Origin: Novosphingobium sp. KA1
GTDB taxonomy: Bacteria; Pseudomonadota; Alphaproteobacteria; Sphingomonadales; Sphingomonadaceae
DNA: 64,000 nt
Reading direction: 5' to 3'
NCBI RefSeq assembly: GCF_017309955.1
Contig: NZ_CP021247.1
Span: 124,001-188,000, forward strand
The notes under the pieces were generated by a model. That model was not told where the DNA came from, ran no database searches, and was given only the letters and a program-made list of their open reading frames with translations. Positions 38,606 to 48,428 of the stretch are shown here, piece after piece. The position numbers and the translations under genes were made by a program. Within the stretch, counting starts at the first letter, position 1, and every line of letters begins with the position of its first letter.

Positions 38606-39839
38606 AACGCAGGACCTGCACGGGATCGGTGCTCGCCGCCTTGTAGGCCGGGTAGAGCGTGGCAAGGAAACTGAAGACCAGCGCCATCACGCAGATCACC
38701 GCGATCTCCACCGGGTCCGAACGCGACGGCAGTTCGGTCAGGAAGCGGATCGAGGGATCCCAAAGGTTCTGGCCGGTGACGATCTCCACCCCATGGACGA
38801 TGGGCTGGCGGAAATGGAGGAAGATGAAGCCGATGATCACGCCGGCCACCGTCCCCAGCGCGCCGATGCAGAAGCCCGTCGTCACGAAGACCTTCAGCAG
38901 CGAGCGACGCGTCGCCCCCATCGTGCGCAGGATCGCGATGTCGCGGGTCTTGGCGCGCACCAGCATGATCAGCGAGGACAGGATGTTGAACACCGCCACC
39001 AGCACGATGATCGAGAGCACCACGAACATCGCCACCCGCTCCACCGCCAGCGCCTCGAACAGCGAGGCGTTGAGGGTCTTCCAGTCGGTGATCACGGCGC
39101 GGCCGGCCAGCTTGCGCTGGACCGGGGCCAGGATCGTCTCGACGCGGTCGGGGTCGGTGGTGGTCACCTCGATCATGCCCACGGTATCGCCGGTCAGCAG
39201 CAGCGTCTGCGCATCCTGCATCGGCATCACCACAAAGGCGCTGTCATAATCGTAGACGCCGATCTCGAAGATCGCGCCGACCCGGTAGGCGACCTGACGC
39301 GGCACCGTGCCGAACGGGGTGGAACGGCCGAACGGGTTGATCACGGTGATCGTGTCCCCCACTTGCGCGCCGAGATTCTTGGCAAGCTCGGTGCCGATCG
39401 CCACCGTATCGCTGCCGGGCCGCAGGGCGGCAAGGCTGCCGTCCTTCACCTTGCCCTTGAGCCGGGCGATGTCCTCGGCGGTATTGCCGCGCACCTGCAC
39501 GCCCTCGACCCGTCCGTTGAAGGTGGTCATGAGCGGCTGCTCGATCAGCGGCGAGGCACGCACGACGCCGGGCGTATCCCGGACGTCCTTGAGCACGCCC
39601 TGCCAGTTGTCGATCCGCCCGCCGTAGCCCTGGACGATCGCATGGCCGTTGAGGCCGACGATCTTGTCGAAGAGTTCGGCGCGGAAACCGTTCATGACGC
39701 TCATGACGATGACCAGCGCGGCGACGCCGAGCATGACGGCAACAAGGCTGATGCCGGCAACCAGTGCGATGAAGCGCTCGCCCTTTCCGGGCAGCATGTA
39801 GCGCTTGGCAATGGTCCATTCAAAAGGGGAAAGGATCAA
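38598..39839 (-). CDS. lolC: Lipoprotein-releasing ABC transporter permease (LolC/LolE family)
   Basis: About 413 residues with four transmembrane segments: one near the N-terminus ([20 protein letters not shown]), three at the C-terminus (around [38 protein letters not shown] and [20 protein letters not shown]), and a large periplasmic domain between. The start [20 protein letters not shown] is typical. The likely start is TTG at 39839; the frame is open 27 codons further. Only one permease gene is present, so the complex is presumably a LolC/E-like homodimer (often called LolF) with LolD. Confidence 0.88.
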   Translation of the reverse strand: MILSPFEWTIAKRYMLPGKGERFIALVAGISLVAVMLGVAALVIVMSVMNGFRAELFDKIVGLNGHAIVQGYGGRIDNWQGVLKDVRDTPGVVRASPLIEQPLMTTFNGRVEGVQVRGNTAEDIARLKGKVKDGSLAALRPGSDTVAIGTELAKNLGAQVGDTITVINPFGRSTPFGTVPRQVAYRVGAIFEIGVYDYDSAFVVMPMQDAQTLLLTGDTVGMIEVTTTDPDRVETILAPVQRKLAGRAVITDWKTLNASLFEALAVERVAMFVVLSIIVLVAVFNILSSLIMLVRAKTRDIAILRTMGATRRSLLKVFVTTGFCIGALGTVAGVIIGFIFLHFRQPIVHGVEIVTGQNLWDPSIRFLTELPSRSDPVEIAVICVMALVFSFLATLYPAYKAASTDPVQVLRYE

Positions 39840-40242
39840 GCGACGGGTCCGTCTGAGATCGAGGGATGAGGCGGCATTAAGGCTATGCGCCGATACTGGC
39901 AAGCGCACGGGTAAACGCACTGTTCAGCGCACGGGCCAGCGGGACCGCAAGCCAGTGCCGGGGTGGATCTGCGTGGCTGAACAATACGTGAAGCGCCGGA
40001 GGGTTCCCGCATCGCCTGCCGCTCGCCGCCGGGGATGATTCGCCCCGAAACGGGCTCCCCCGCTGTCATCATCCGGTCATCCGGACGGTGCATCAGCCTG
40101 CACGAGCCCGTGGCGAAGCGCCCCCAGAGCCCTGCCATCCGGGCGCCTTGCCAAGATGCTGGCTTCTCCCCTTGCATTTCCGCCCGATCCGATCCAAATG
40201 CGCGCCAGCCACTGACGTGCCACCGGGCCGGAAAAAACACCC
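39840..40242. other. Intergenic region upstream of purF and lolC
   Basis: About 400 bases between divergent genes without a credible ORF. The promoters for both must lie here. A small dyad CCGGTCATCCGG is at 40075-40086. No riboswitch-like structure or purine-box could be recognised. Confidence 0.4.
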
Positions 40243-41691
40243 ATGAACCTGACTAACCCCTTCCTTGACGCCGACGGGGACAAGCTGCGCGAAGAGTGCG
40301 GCATCTTCGGCGTAATCGGTGCTCGTGAGGCGGCGAATATCGCTGCCGCCGGGCTTCACTCGCTCCAGCATCGCGGGCAGGAAGCGGTGGGCATCACCAG
40401 CTTCTCGGGCCAGGAGTTCCACTCCTACCGCGGCCTCGGCCACGTGGCGCAGGTGTTCTCGCAGCGCGAGCTCGATACCCTGCCCGGCACCATGGCCTCG
40501 GGCCACGTGCGTTACGCCACCACCGGCGGTTCGGGCCTGCGCAACGTGCAGCCGCTCTTTGCCGACCTTGCCGACGGCGGTTTCGCGATCGCCCACAACG
40601 GCAACATCTCCAACGCGATGACGCTGAAGCGCGATCTGGTGTCGAAGGGTTCGATCTTCCAGTCGACCTCGGACACCGAGGTGATCATCCACCTCGTCGC
40701 CACCAGCCGCTACCCCACGTTGCTCGATCGTTTCGTCGACGCGCTGCGCATGGTGGAAGGCGCCTATTCGCTGATCTGCATGACCGCGGAAGGCATGATC
40801 GCCTGCCGCGATCCGCTGGGCATCCGTCCGCTGGTCATGGGCCGCATCGGCGATGCCACCGTGTTTGCCTCGGAAACCGTGGCCTTCGACGTGATCGGCG
40901 CCGAATTCATCCGCTCGATCGAGCCGGGCGAAATGGTTCAGGTGGACCACAAGGGCACGATCTCCAGCCACCGCCCCTTCGGCAACCCGGCCCCTCGCCC
41001 CTGCATCTTCGAGCACGTCTACTTCAGCCGTCCCGACTCGGTGATGGATGGCCGCTCGGTCTACGGCGTGCGCAAGCAGATCGGCATGGAACTGGCCAAG
41101 GAAGCGCCTGCCGCCGCCGACGTCGTGATCCCGGTTCCCGACAGCGGCGTGCCCGCCGCCATCGGTTATGCCCAGCAGTCGGGCATTCCCTTCGAGCTGG
41201 GCATCGTGCGTTCGCACTATGTCGGCCGCACTTTCATCCAGCCGGGTGACGCGGCCCGCCATGCCGACGTGAAGCGCAAGCACAACGCCAACCGCGCGGT
41301 CGTCGAAGGCAAGAAGATCATCCTGATCGACGATTCGATCGTGCGCGGCACCACCTCGATGAAGATCGTCGAGATGATGCGCGACGCCGGCGCTGCCGAA
41401 GTGCACATGCGCATCGCCAGCCCGCCGACCGAGCATTCGTGCTTCTACGGCGTCGACACGCCGGAGCGTTCGAAGCTGCTGGCCGCCAACATGGACATCC
41501 AGGCCATGGCGGACTTCATCAAGGCCGACAGCCTGGCCTTCGTCTCGATCGACGGTCTCTACCGCGCGGTCGGCGAGGAAAAGCGCATCAAGAAGTGCCC
41601 GCAGTTCTGCGACGCCTGCTTCTCGGGCGAATATCCGACCAAGCTGACCGACTTCACCGACCGTTTCAGCACCGAGCTGACCGCGGCGTGA
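40243..41691 (+). CDS. purF: Amidophosphoribosyltransferase
   Basis: First committed enzyme of purine synthesis: PRPP + glutamine to phosphoribosylamine. 482 residues. A short propeptide precedes Cys19 in EECGIFGVIG, the N-terminal nucleophile of the glutaminase domain. The phosphoribosyltransferase domain has the PRPP loop IILIDDSIVRGTT. The C-terminal CPQFCDACFSGEYPTKL matches the Fe-S-type PurF. The stop overlaps the start of the SDR gene (GTGA). Confidence 0.96.
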   Translation: MNLTNPFLDADGDKLREECGIFGVIGAREAANIAAAGLHSLQHRGQEAVGITSFSGQEFHSYRGLGHVAQVFSQRELDTLPGTMASGHVRYATTGGSGLRNVQPLFADLADGGFAIAHNGNISNAMTLKRDLVSKGSIFQSTSDTEVIIHLVATSRYPTLLDRFVDALRMVEGAYSLICMTAEGMIACRDPLGIRPLVMGRIGDATVFASETVAFDVIGAEFIRSIEPGEMVQVDHKGTISSHRPFGNPAPRPCIFEHVYFSRPDSVMDGRSVYGVRKQIGMELAKEAPAAADVVIPVPDSGVPAAIGYAQQSGIPFELGIVRSHYVGRTFIQPGDAARHADVKRKHNANRAVVEGKKIILIDDSIVRGTTSMKIVEMMRDAGAAEVHMRIASPPTEHSCFYGVDTPERSKLLAANMDIQAMADFIKADSLAFVSIDGLYRAVGEEKRIKKCPQFCDACFSGEYPTKLTDFTDRFSTELTAA

Positions 41692-42419
41692 GCGAAGTGG
41701 CGGGGGCAAAGCCGTTCGACGGACAGGTGGCGCTTGTCACCGGTTCGAGCCGCGGCATCGGTGCGGCCACGGCCATCGCGCTGGCGCAGGCCGGCGCGCA
41801 CGTGCTGCTGACCGGGCGCGATACCAAGGCGCTCGAGGGAATCGAGGAACAGATCTACCAGTCGGGCGGCGCGGCCACCATCGCGCCGGTCGACCTGGTG
41901 GAGCCCGACGGCATCGCCCGCCTCGCCACCGCCGTCTCGCAGCGCTGGGGCAAGCTCGACATCCTCGTCGTCAACGCGGCGATCCTGCCCGAGCTGACCA
42001 GTGTGGCCGACATCGACCAGCGCGCCTTCAACAAGGCGCTCACCACCAATGTCCTCGCCACGCAGGCGCTGATCGCCAACTTCGATCCGCTGCTGCGCAA
42101 GAGCCAGGATGCCCGCGTGATCGGCATGACCAGCACCGTCGCCAGCAAGCCGCGTGCCTTCTGGGGCGCCTATGCCGCGTCCAAGGCCGCCAGCGACATG
42201 CTGCTCGAATGTTATGCCGAGGAAACCCGCAACACCTCGAAAGTGCGCGTTGCCGTGGTCAATCCCGGCGCCACCCGCACCGCGATGCGCGCCCGCGCCT
42301 ATCCGGGCGAGGCCCCTGCCTCGGTCAAGCCGCCGCAAGTCGTTGCCGCGCGCCTCGTAGCGCTGCTTGGCGAACCCTTCGAGAGCGGCCACCACGAAGA
42401 CGTTAACCAGACCTCCTAA
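41688..42419 (+). CDS. Short-chain dehydrogenase/reductase (SDR)
   Basis: 243-residue NAD(P)-dependent oxidoreductase with cofactor motif VTGSSRGIGAATA, NAAILPEL, catalytic Ser region GMTSTVASKPRAFWG and YAASK (Tyr/Lys). The start is GTG at 41688, overlapping the purF TGA by four bases, so translation is coupled to purF. Substrate unknown; the link with purF may be only transcriptional. No 3' terminator seen. Confidence 0.9.
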   Translation: MSEVAGAKPFDGQVALVTGSSRGIGAATAIALAQAGAHVLLTGRDTKALEGIEEQIYQSGGAATIAPVDLVEPDGIARLATAVSQRWGKLDILVVNAAILPELTSVADIDQRAFNKALTTNVLATQALIANFDPLLRKSQDARVIGMTSTVASKPRAFWGAYAASKAASDMLLECYAEETRNTSKVRVAVVNPGATRTAMRARAYPGEAPASVKPPQVVAARLVALLGEPFESGHHEDVNQTS

Positions 42420-42512
42420 CCCGGCGGTAACCGCGCGGCGCGATCTTTCGTCCGGACGGCGCCCCTTGCCCCCAAGCAGGGGCGCCGTTCCAACGGGACG
42501 GGTACCGCCACG

Positions 42513-42851
42513 ATGATCAGGACACAGCCGCCGCAACGCTACGAAGTCGCCGCCCAGGAAGACCGCAGCGCGCCGCGCGTGCGGATCGCCATCCCGGCCG
42601 GCTTTCGCGCCTCGGGCACCAAGGGTTACCAGACCGCGGTGCGCGATCTCTCGCTCTCCGGCTTCTCGGCCACCGCGATCAGCCGCCTTCATCCCGGTAC
42701 CTATTGCTGGCTGACCCTGCCCGGCATGGAATCGCTGCCCAGTCGCGTGGTCTGGTGGCAGGACGGGCTGGTCGGCTGCTCCTTCGAACAGTTGCTCAGC
42801 CCGATCATCCTCGAGACCATCCTTGCCCGCTGGAGCGGCTCGGGAAGCTGA
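42513..42851 (+). CDS. PilZ domain protein
   Basis: 112-residue single PilZ domain, a c-di-GMP receptor fold. The binding motifs are visible as R...R in EDRSAPRVRIAIPAG and D.S..G in VRDLSLSGFSA. The remainder follows the six-stranded barrel and C-terminal helix (QLLSPIILETILARW). It may control envelope, motility or polysaccharide functions; no direct clue from the neighbours. ATG at 42513 follows CGGGACGGGTACCGCCACG. Confidence 0.85.
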   Translation: MIRTQPPQRYEVAAQEDRSAPRVRIAIPAGFRASGTKGYQTAVRDLSLSGFSATAISRLHPGTYCWLTLPGMESLPSRVVWWQDGLVGCSFEQLLSPIILETILARWSGSGS

Positions 42852-42866
42852 GCGCGCGCTTTTCCT

Positions 42867-44159
42867 CTACCCGCGCTTCACCAGGGTGACCTGCGCAACG
42901 TCGATGCCGCCGCCCAGGAACCCGCCCTCGCAATACATCAGGTAGAAACGCCAGAGGCGGATGAAGCGGTCGTCGAAGCCGGGCGGCAGCCGCCCCGCCG
43001 CGACCGCCGCGTCGAAATTGTCGCGCCATTCGCGAAGCGTGCGCGCATAGTCCCGCGCGAAGCCATGACGCTTCTCCCACGATAGCCCGCGTTCGGCCGC
43101 AAGGCGCTGGAACTCGGGTTCCTTGATGAGCATGCCGCCGGGGAAGATGAAGGTCTGGATGAAGTCGGCACTGCGCGCATAAGGCTCGAAGATTCGCTCA
43201 TCCATGGCGATGAACTGGATCGCCGCCCGCCCGCCCGGCTTGAGGTTGCGGGCGATGCAGTCGAGGAAATCGGGCCAGTATTGGCGCCCCACCGCCTCCA
43301 CCATCTCCACCGAGGCGATGGCGTCGTACTGCCCGCAGACGTCGCGATAGTCCTGCTTGCGGAATGTCACGCCGCCCTTGCCCGGCGCCCAGCGCGCCCG
43401 GGCATAGGCAAGCTGCTGGTCGGACAGGCTGATCGCCTCCACCGAAACGCATTTGCTTTCGGCCAGAAACGCCGCCAGCGTGCCCCAACCGCAACCGATC
43501 TCCAATACGCTCTGTCCCGCCTCCAGCGCCAGCCGCTCCGCCATCGCCGCGATCTTGGTGGACTGCGCCGCGTCCAGCGGCGTCACGAACTGCGAAAGGG
43601 CATTGGGCCGCCCGCCCTCGCGCGGATAGATCGCGCTCGAATAGAGCATCGTGCCGCCCAGCCAGGCCTCGTAGAAATCGTTGCCGAGATCGTAGTGCGC
43701 GTGGATGTTGCGCAAGGATCCCGAGCGGCTGTTGCGATGCAGCCAGTGCACGAACCGGCTCACCAGCCGCCAGGGGCCGTGCGCGCGGGCCGTGTTGCCC
43801 AGGCTCAAGGCATTGTTCATGAACAGGGCAAAGATCGCCACGGGATCGGGGCTGTCCCACTCGCCCGCCTCCCAGGCCTGATACCAGCCGACCGAGCCTG
43901 CCGTTGCCAGCCGCAGCAGCGCCCGCCAGTTGCGGATCTCGACATGGGCCGCGAACCCGGGCTCCCGGCCACCGAGCAGCCGGGTCTCGCCCGAAGGCAG
44001 CCTGGTCTCGATCGAACCGCGCGCCAGACCGGCATCGATCCGGTCCAGCACCTTGGCGACGCCGCCCGACCACACCTTTGCCAGCCACTGCGGCCCCGCG
44101 CCGATGGCACGGCCGCCGTCGACCAGCTCCTCTCCGCGTGCGGGCGCCTGCGCGTTCAT
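42867..44159 (-). CDS. Cyclopropane-fatty-acyl-phospholipid synthase family methyltransferase
   Basis: 430 residues. SAM-binding motif VLEIGCGWGTLAAFLAESKC, the Cfa signature HYDLGNDFYEAWLGGTMLYS, and the VEMVEAVGRQYWPDFL and KPGGRAAIQFIAMDE segments are present. The family adds a methylene or methyl group to unsaturated fatty acyl chains of phospholipids. The C-terminal RFYLMYCEGGFLGGGIDVAQ is typical. It is separated by 15 bases from the convergent PilZ gene and is upstream-adjacent to the photolyase gene on the same strand (48 bases). Confidence 0.9.
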   Translation of the reverse strand: MNAQAPARGEELVDGGRAIGAGPQWLAKVWSGGVAKVLDRIDAGLARGSIETRLPSGETRLLGGREPGFAAHVEIRNWRALLRLATAGSVGWYQAWEAGEWDSPDPVAIFALFMNNALSLGNTARAHGPWRLVSRFVHWLHRNSRSGSLRNIHAHYDLGNDFYEAWLGGTMLYSSAIYPREGGRPNALSQFVTPLDAAQSTKIAAMAERLALEAGQSVLEIGCGWGTLAAFLAESKCVSVEAISLSDQQLAYARARWAPGKGGVTFRKQDYRDVCGQYDAIASVEMVEAVGRQYWPDFLDCIARNLKPGGRAAIQFIAMDERIFEPYARSADFIQTFIFPGGMLIKEPEFQRLAAERGLSWEKRHGFARDYARTLREWRDNFDAAVAAGRLPPGFDDRFIRLWRFYLMYCEGGFLGGGIDVAQVTLVKRG

Positions 44160-44207
44160 CGCATAAGTATGAACCCTATGGTGCCTCCGGGCAATTGCCC
44201 ATACGGA

Positions 44208-45587
44208 CTAGCCGCTTGTCTTGACGTGCTGCCAGGCCGCCAGAGCCCGCTCGCGACCGTCTCGGTGTTCGACGATCTTGGCCGGATAGCCCTTGGGACG
44301 GACCATCGGTGCGGGATCGTGGATTTCGCCGTCGGGGAGATCGGCGAGTTCAGGTACCCATTCGCGGATATAGGCGGCCGCGTCGAACTTCTCCGACTGG
44401 CTGAGCGGCGCCATGATCCGCACGAACATCTGCGCATCGACGCCCGAGCCCGCGCTCCACTGCCAGTTCACCGCGTTGGACCCGTAGTCGGCATCGACCA
44501 GCGTATCCCAGAACCACTGCTCGCCCTCGCGCCAGTCGATCAGCAGGTGCTTGATGAGGAAGCTGGCGGCGATCATCCGCACCCGGTTGTGCATCCAGCC
44601 GGTGTGCCAGAGCTGGCGCATCCCGGCATCGACGATGGGATAGCCGGTCCTGCCCTGCTGCCACGCCCTGAGGTCTTCCTCGGCGCCCTTGCCCGTGCGC
44701 CATTGCAGGAACGAGAAATCCTCCTTGGCGGAGCGACTGCCGTAATCGGGCAGGATCAGCAGCACGTTCTGCGCATAGTCGCGCCAGCCCAGCTCGCCGA
44801 GGAACGTGCCGACCGAACCGCCCGCATCCGCCACCGCATGCCAGATCTGCGCGGGCGAAATCTCGCCGAAGTGCAGATGCGGCGAGAGGAACGAGGTGCC
44901 CTCGATCGACGGCAGATTGCGCTGCGCCTCATAACGCGCGGCCTCCTCGACGAAGTCCTCAAGCCGCTGGCGCGCGCCCCCCTCGCCCGGTTGCCACATG
45001 TCGCGCATGCCGCCAGCCCAGTCGGGCTTGCTGGGCAGGAGGTTCCAGTCCTCCAGCCGGTCGGACTGCGGCCATGCCTCGGGCGCGTCGAACCTCTCCG
45101 GGCATTCCAGCGGATCGTGCGGCGGCATGCGCTCGTTCAGCGCCCGCCAGAACGGCGTGTAGATGCGGTAGGGATTGCCCGAGCCGTTCAGCACCGATCC
45201 CGGCGGCGCGAGGTAGTTGCCGTGGTGGAGATGCAGGTCCGCCACCTTGCCCACCGCCTTCTCGGCATTGCGCCACCACGGTTCGTAGTGGTGGAGCGCA
45301 TGGACCTCGCCCCCGCCCGTCTCCCGCACAAGATCCGCCAGCACCTCTTCGCATCTGCCCCGGCGCAGGATCAGCCGCGACCCTTTCTCGCGCAAGGCAG
45401 CATCGAGGCTGGCGAGCGAATGGTGCAGCCACCAGCGCGAGGCGCCGCCCATGCGGCGATGTTTCGGCGTCTCGTCGTCCAGCACATAGACCGGGATCAC
45501 CGGCCCTTTGCTTGCGGCCTCGACAATGGCAGGCTGGTCTGACAGGCGCAGGTCGCGCCGCAGCCAGACGATCACGGGAGTATTCAT
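44208..45587 (-). CDS. phr: Deoxyribodipyrimidine photolyase
   Basis: 459-residue light-driven DNA repair flavoprotein that splits cyclobutane pyrimidine dimers. N-terminal antenna domain begins VIVWLRRDLRLSDQPA. The C-terminal FAD domain carries HLHFGEISPAQIWH, ELGWRDYAQN, GYPIVDAGMRQLWHTGWMHN and the DADYGSNAVNWQW segment typical of class I enzymes. ATG at 45587 is taken as start; an in-frame ATG 24 bases upstream is possible. Divergent from the PAP2 gene. Confidence 0.93.
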   Translation of the reverse strand: MNTPVIVWLRRDLRLSDQPAIVEAASKGPVIPVYVLDDETPKHRRMGGASRWWLHHSLASLDAALREKGSRLILRRGRCEEVLADLVRETGGGEVHALHHYEPWWRNAEKAVGKVADLHLHHGNYLAPPGSVLNGSGNPYRIYTPFWRALNERMPPHDPLECPERFDAPEAWPQSDRLEDWNLLPSKPDWAGGMRDMWQPGEGGARQRLEDFVEEAARYEAQRNLPSIEGTSFLSPHLHFGEISPAQIWHAVADAGGSVGTFLGELGWRDYAQNVLLILPDYGSRSAKEDFSFLQWRTGKGAEEDLRAWQQGRTGYPIVDAGMRQLWHTGWMHNRVRMIAASFLIKHLLIDWREGEQWFWDTLVDADYGSNAVNWQWSAGSGVDAQMFVRIMAPLSQSEKFDAAAYIREWVPELADLPDGEIHDPAPMVRPKGYPAKIVEHRDGRERALAAWQHVKTSG

Positions 45588-45628
45588 GGTGCCGGAACGC
45601 TTGTCAGTCATCACGGTTTCCTAGCCTC

Positions 45629-46345
45629 ATGAACACGATACCCAAAGCCCCCCACCGCATCGATCCCCGCAAAGCCGCGATGGCCGCCTTGCTTTGCTGG
45701 GCCAGCTTCGCGGCGTTCGTCTGGGCGGTTCCCACCGGACGCACCCAGCACTTCGACCGGATCGGCCTGCTGTTCTGGCGGGCCGGAGACCTCCGGCCGC
45801 TCGGCCCGGTCAAGCTGCTGGAATGGGTGCGCGATCTCACCGCGATGGGCGGCAGCCTGCTGATCACGCTGTTCACCACCCTCGCCGTCGTGGCGCTGAT
45901 CTGGCTGCGCTGCCGCAGGGAAGCCGTGCTGCTGGCGCTGACGGTGATCAGCGGCAGCATCGTCAACACACTGCTCAAAGCGGTGGTCGGCCGCCCTCGC
46001 CCCGAAATCGTGCCGCACCTGACCGAAGCGGGCGGCGCCAGCTTCCCCAGCGGCCACAGTTTCAATTCCGCCTCGACCTATATCGCGCTGGCCCTCGCCT
46101 TCGCGGCGCTCAGCCCGCGCGCGGGCGTGCGCCACACGCTGATTGCCGGCGCCGTGCTGATCAGCCTGACCATTGCCTGGAGCCGGGTCTGGCTCGGTGT
46201 TCACTGGCCGAGCGACGTCATGGCCGGATGGCTGGGCGGCGCGGCCTGGGCCTTCACCGCCAGCGCCGTGCTCTACCGCCCCGCCGAAGTCATGCTGGAA
46301 ACCGCCGAAGACATCAGGGAGCACGACATCCCGCACCGCCCGTAG
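45629..46345 (+). CDS. PAP2-family phosphatase
   Basis: 238-residue integral membrane acid phosphatase with the three PAP2 motifs: KAVVGRPRP, PSGHSFNSAS and SRVWLGVHWPSDVMAG. The family dephosphorylates lipid phosphates such as phosphatidate or undecaprenyl pyrophosphate. Five to six hydrophobic segments are visible. The gene is divergent from the photolyase gene. Its last 32 bases overlap the convergent YdjM-like gene. Confidence 0.9.
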   Translation: MNTIPKAPHRIDPRKAAMAALLCWASFAAFVWAVPTGRTQHFDRIGLLFWRAGDLRPLGPVKLLEWVRDLTAMGGSLLITLFTTLAVVALIWLRCRREAVLLALTVISGSIVNTLLKAVVGRPRPEIVPHLTEAGGASFPSGHSFNSASTYIALALAFAALSPRAGVRHTLIAGAVLISLTIAWSRVWLGVHWPSDVMAGWLGGAAWAFTASAVLYRPAEVMLETAEDIREHDIPHRP

Positions 46346-47291
46346 GCACCTCGACCGAGGTGTTGAAGCCGCGCCGCACCGCAGGCCCGGTGAAGCGGGC
46401 ATCGCCGAATGTCACCCTGGCGGTGCAGCCATGCGGTTCGATCCGCGCCATGGGGAGCTGCGACCACGCGAGGAATTTCGCCGCCTCCGGGGTCGCATGC
46501 GCGGCTTTCGCCACCAGCACACTGCCCATGTTGTCCGCAACCGGCGGCTGGCTGTCCACCAGCGTGAACAGGCTCCGCATCGGATCGTAACGCCCGAAGC
46601 CGATATGGCCGTTCTGCCGCCAGATCACGTCGCGGCGCCAGAACGCCAGCGGCTCGGGCGAGGCATAGACACGGTCGGGCACGGCATAAGGCGCGCCTTG
46701 CGACGGTGCATTGCCGGCGAGAACCGAAATGCCGATGTTGGCGGCAATGAAGCCCAATGCGCCCGCAAGGGCAGCCTTCGCAGGACGCCCCGCCCTTGCC
46801 GCGCCCCGTTTGGCCCGCCTCCGGCTTGCCCATATCCCGGCCCCCAGCATGGCCAGCAGCCACGGCGAGACGATGAACAGGCCGTCAGTATGGAACCACT
46901 CCGCGCTCATCGGCGAGAGCAACTGGATCGCATAGACGTTCTGCAAGTCGAGCAAGGGATGGGTCAGCGCGCCCAGATAGCAGAGCGCCAGCAACCAGCC
47001 GACCCGCATCGGCAAGCCGCTGCGGAACACCGCCCCCCGCCCCTGCTGCCAGCGGTCTAAGAGCCAGAGCAGCCCTGCCAGCAAGGGCGGCATCAGCAGG
47101 ACACCGCCCACAAGCCCGTGGGTGAAACCGCGGTGCATCGCCAGCGGCGCCCAGGGCGACCAGCCGAAGAACACGTCGATATCCGGCATGTTGGCGGCCA
47201 GGACCAGCGCCGCCAGCCCCTTGCGCGTACGGTTCTTCAGCCCGGTTTCACCGAGCGCCCAACCGACCAGACTATGTGTGAGATTATCCAT
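46314..47291 (-). CDS. Metal-dependent hydrolase, YdjM (LexA-binding membrane-bound) family
   Basis: 325 residues. The N-terminal motif MDNLTHSLVGWALGETGLK and the MHRGFTHGLVGG segment are the conserved His-containing signatures of the YdjM/YfhO-like membrane hydrolase family; Asp pairs (NMPDIDVFFG) and LTHPLLDLQN complete the putative metal site. Several transmembrane helices follow. In E. coli YdjM is LexA-regulated; no LexA site is obvious here. The 3' end overlaps the PAP2 gene by 32 bases. Confidence 0.85.
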   Translation of the reverse strand: MDNLTHSLVGWALGETGLKNRTRKGLAALVLAANMPDIDVFFGWSPWAPLAMHRGFTHGLVGGVLLMPPLLAGLLWLLDRWQQGRGAVFRSGLPMRVGWLLALCYLGALTHPLLDLQNVYAIQLLSPMSAEWFHTDGLFIVSPWLLAMLGAGIWASRRRAKRGAARAGRPAKAALAGALGFIAANIGISVLAGNAPSQGAPYAVPDRVYASPEPLAFWRRDVIWRQNGHIGFGRYDPMRSLFTLVDSQPPVADNMGSVLVAKAAHATPEAAKFLAWSQLPMARIEPHGCTARVTFGDARFTGPAVRRGFNTSVEVPTGGAGCRAP

Positions 47292-47375
47292 GAACCGCAG
47301 TGTCTTGCATCGACTGCGGCATATCGGAAGCGATTATCCGTCCGGCAAGGGGTGCCGTTCGACGAGCGTCGTTTT

Positions 47376-48401
47376 CTATTCCGCGGGCCTGTCCTCCACC
47401 ACCCAGGTCTGTCCCTTGCCCAGCAGCCTCGCGAGATCGGCGTTCTTGCCCGCCGTCAGCCGCGCGCGTTCCTCCACCACGGCGCTTTCGAACGTCGGCG
47501 CCGGATCGTCATAGATCACGCCGAGCGCCATCGGGAACGGCCCGAAGGGCATCTCCACCAGCATATGCGCAAGGCCCCGGTTGCGCACATTGTGAACCGC
47601 CACACCCGCCGCCTGCCAGTCCCCATTCGCCACATCGACGACCTTGAGCGACAGCGTTTCAAGATCGAGCGCCAGCCCCCGGGTCTCCTTCGCGAAGAGC
47701 AGCGGCTCGCCATGGCGGAGCTGAATCTGGTTGTCGGCCGCCACTGCCTTGGCGGTGAAGTCGTCGAAGCGGTCCTTGTTGTAGACGATGCAGTTCTGGA
47801 AAATCTCGACGAAGGCCGCGCCGCGATGCCGGTAAGCGGCCTGCAGCACCTCGGGCAGGTCTTTCGACACATCATAACCCCGCGCCACGAACCGCGCACC
47901 GGAGCCAAGCGCGAAGGCGCAAGGGCTGGCGGGGCGGTCCACCGAGCCCGCCGGAGAAGTCGGCGAAGGCGTACCCACCCGGCTCGTCGGCGAATACTGG
48001 CCTTTGGTGAGGCCGTAGATTTCGTTGTTGAACAAGAGGATCTGGCAATCGAGGTTCCGGCGCAGCACGTGCATCGTGTGGTTGCCGCCGATCGACATGC
48101 CGTCCCCGTCGCCCGTCACCAGCCAGACGTCGAGTTCCGGGTTGGCCAGCTTGATGCCGGTCGCCACCGCCGGCGCGCGGCCGTGGATCGTGTGGAAGCC
48201 GTAGCTTTCGACATAGTAGGGAAAGCGGCTCGAACAGCCGATACCGGACACGAAAACGGTGTTCCTGGGATCGGCACCGAGCATCGGCAAAGTGCGCTGC
48301 ACCGCCTTCAGGATCGCATAGTCGCCGCAGCCGGGGCACCAGCGTACTTCCTGATCGGTTTCCCAGTCTTTCAGCGTGGTCACGGGGGTCATGTCGTTCA
48401 T
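47376..48401 (-). CDS. korB: 2-oxoacid:ferredoxin oxidoreductase, beta subunit
   Basis: 341-residue TPP-binding subunit. The first Cys pair is in VRWCPGCGDYAILKAV, the TPP-Mg motif is GDGDGMSIGGNH followed by NNEIYGLTKGQYSPTS, all typical of KorB/PorB. With KorA it converts 2-oxoglutarate (or a related 2-oxoacid) and CoA to succinyl-CoA, CO2 and reduced ferredoxin. Starts 27 bases after korA, same operon. Ferredoxin partner genes are not adjacent. Confidence 0.9.
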   Translation of the reverse strand: MNDMTPVTTLKDWETDQEVRWCPGCGDYAILKAVQRTLPMLGADPRNTVFVSGIGCSSRFPYYVESYGFHTIHGRAPAVATGIKLANPELDVWLVTGDGDGMSIGGNHTMHVLRRNLDCQILLFNNEIYGLTKGQYSPTSRVGTPSPTSPAGSVDRPASPCAFALGSGARFVARGYDVSKDLPEVLQAAYRHRGAAFVEIFQNCIVYNKDRFDDFTAKAVAADNQIQLRHGEPLLFAKETRGLALDLETLSLKVVDVANGDWQAAGVAVHNVRNRGLAHMLVEMPFGPFPMALGVIYDDPAPTFESAVVEERARLTAGKNADLARLLGKGQTWVVEDRPAE

Positions 48402-48428
48402 GATCGTCTCCAGGCTTGAGCCAGAAAC

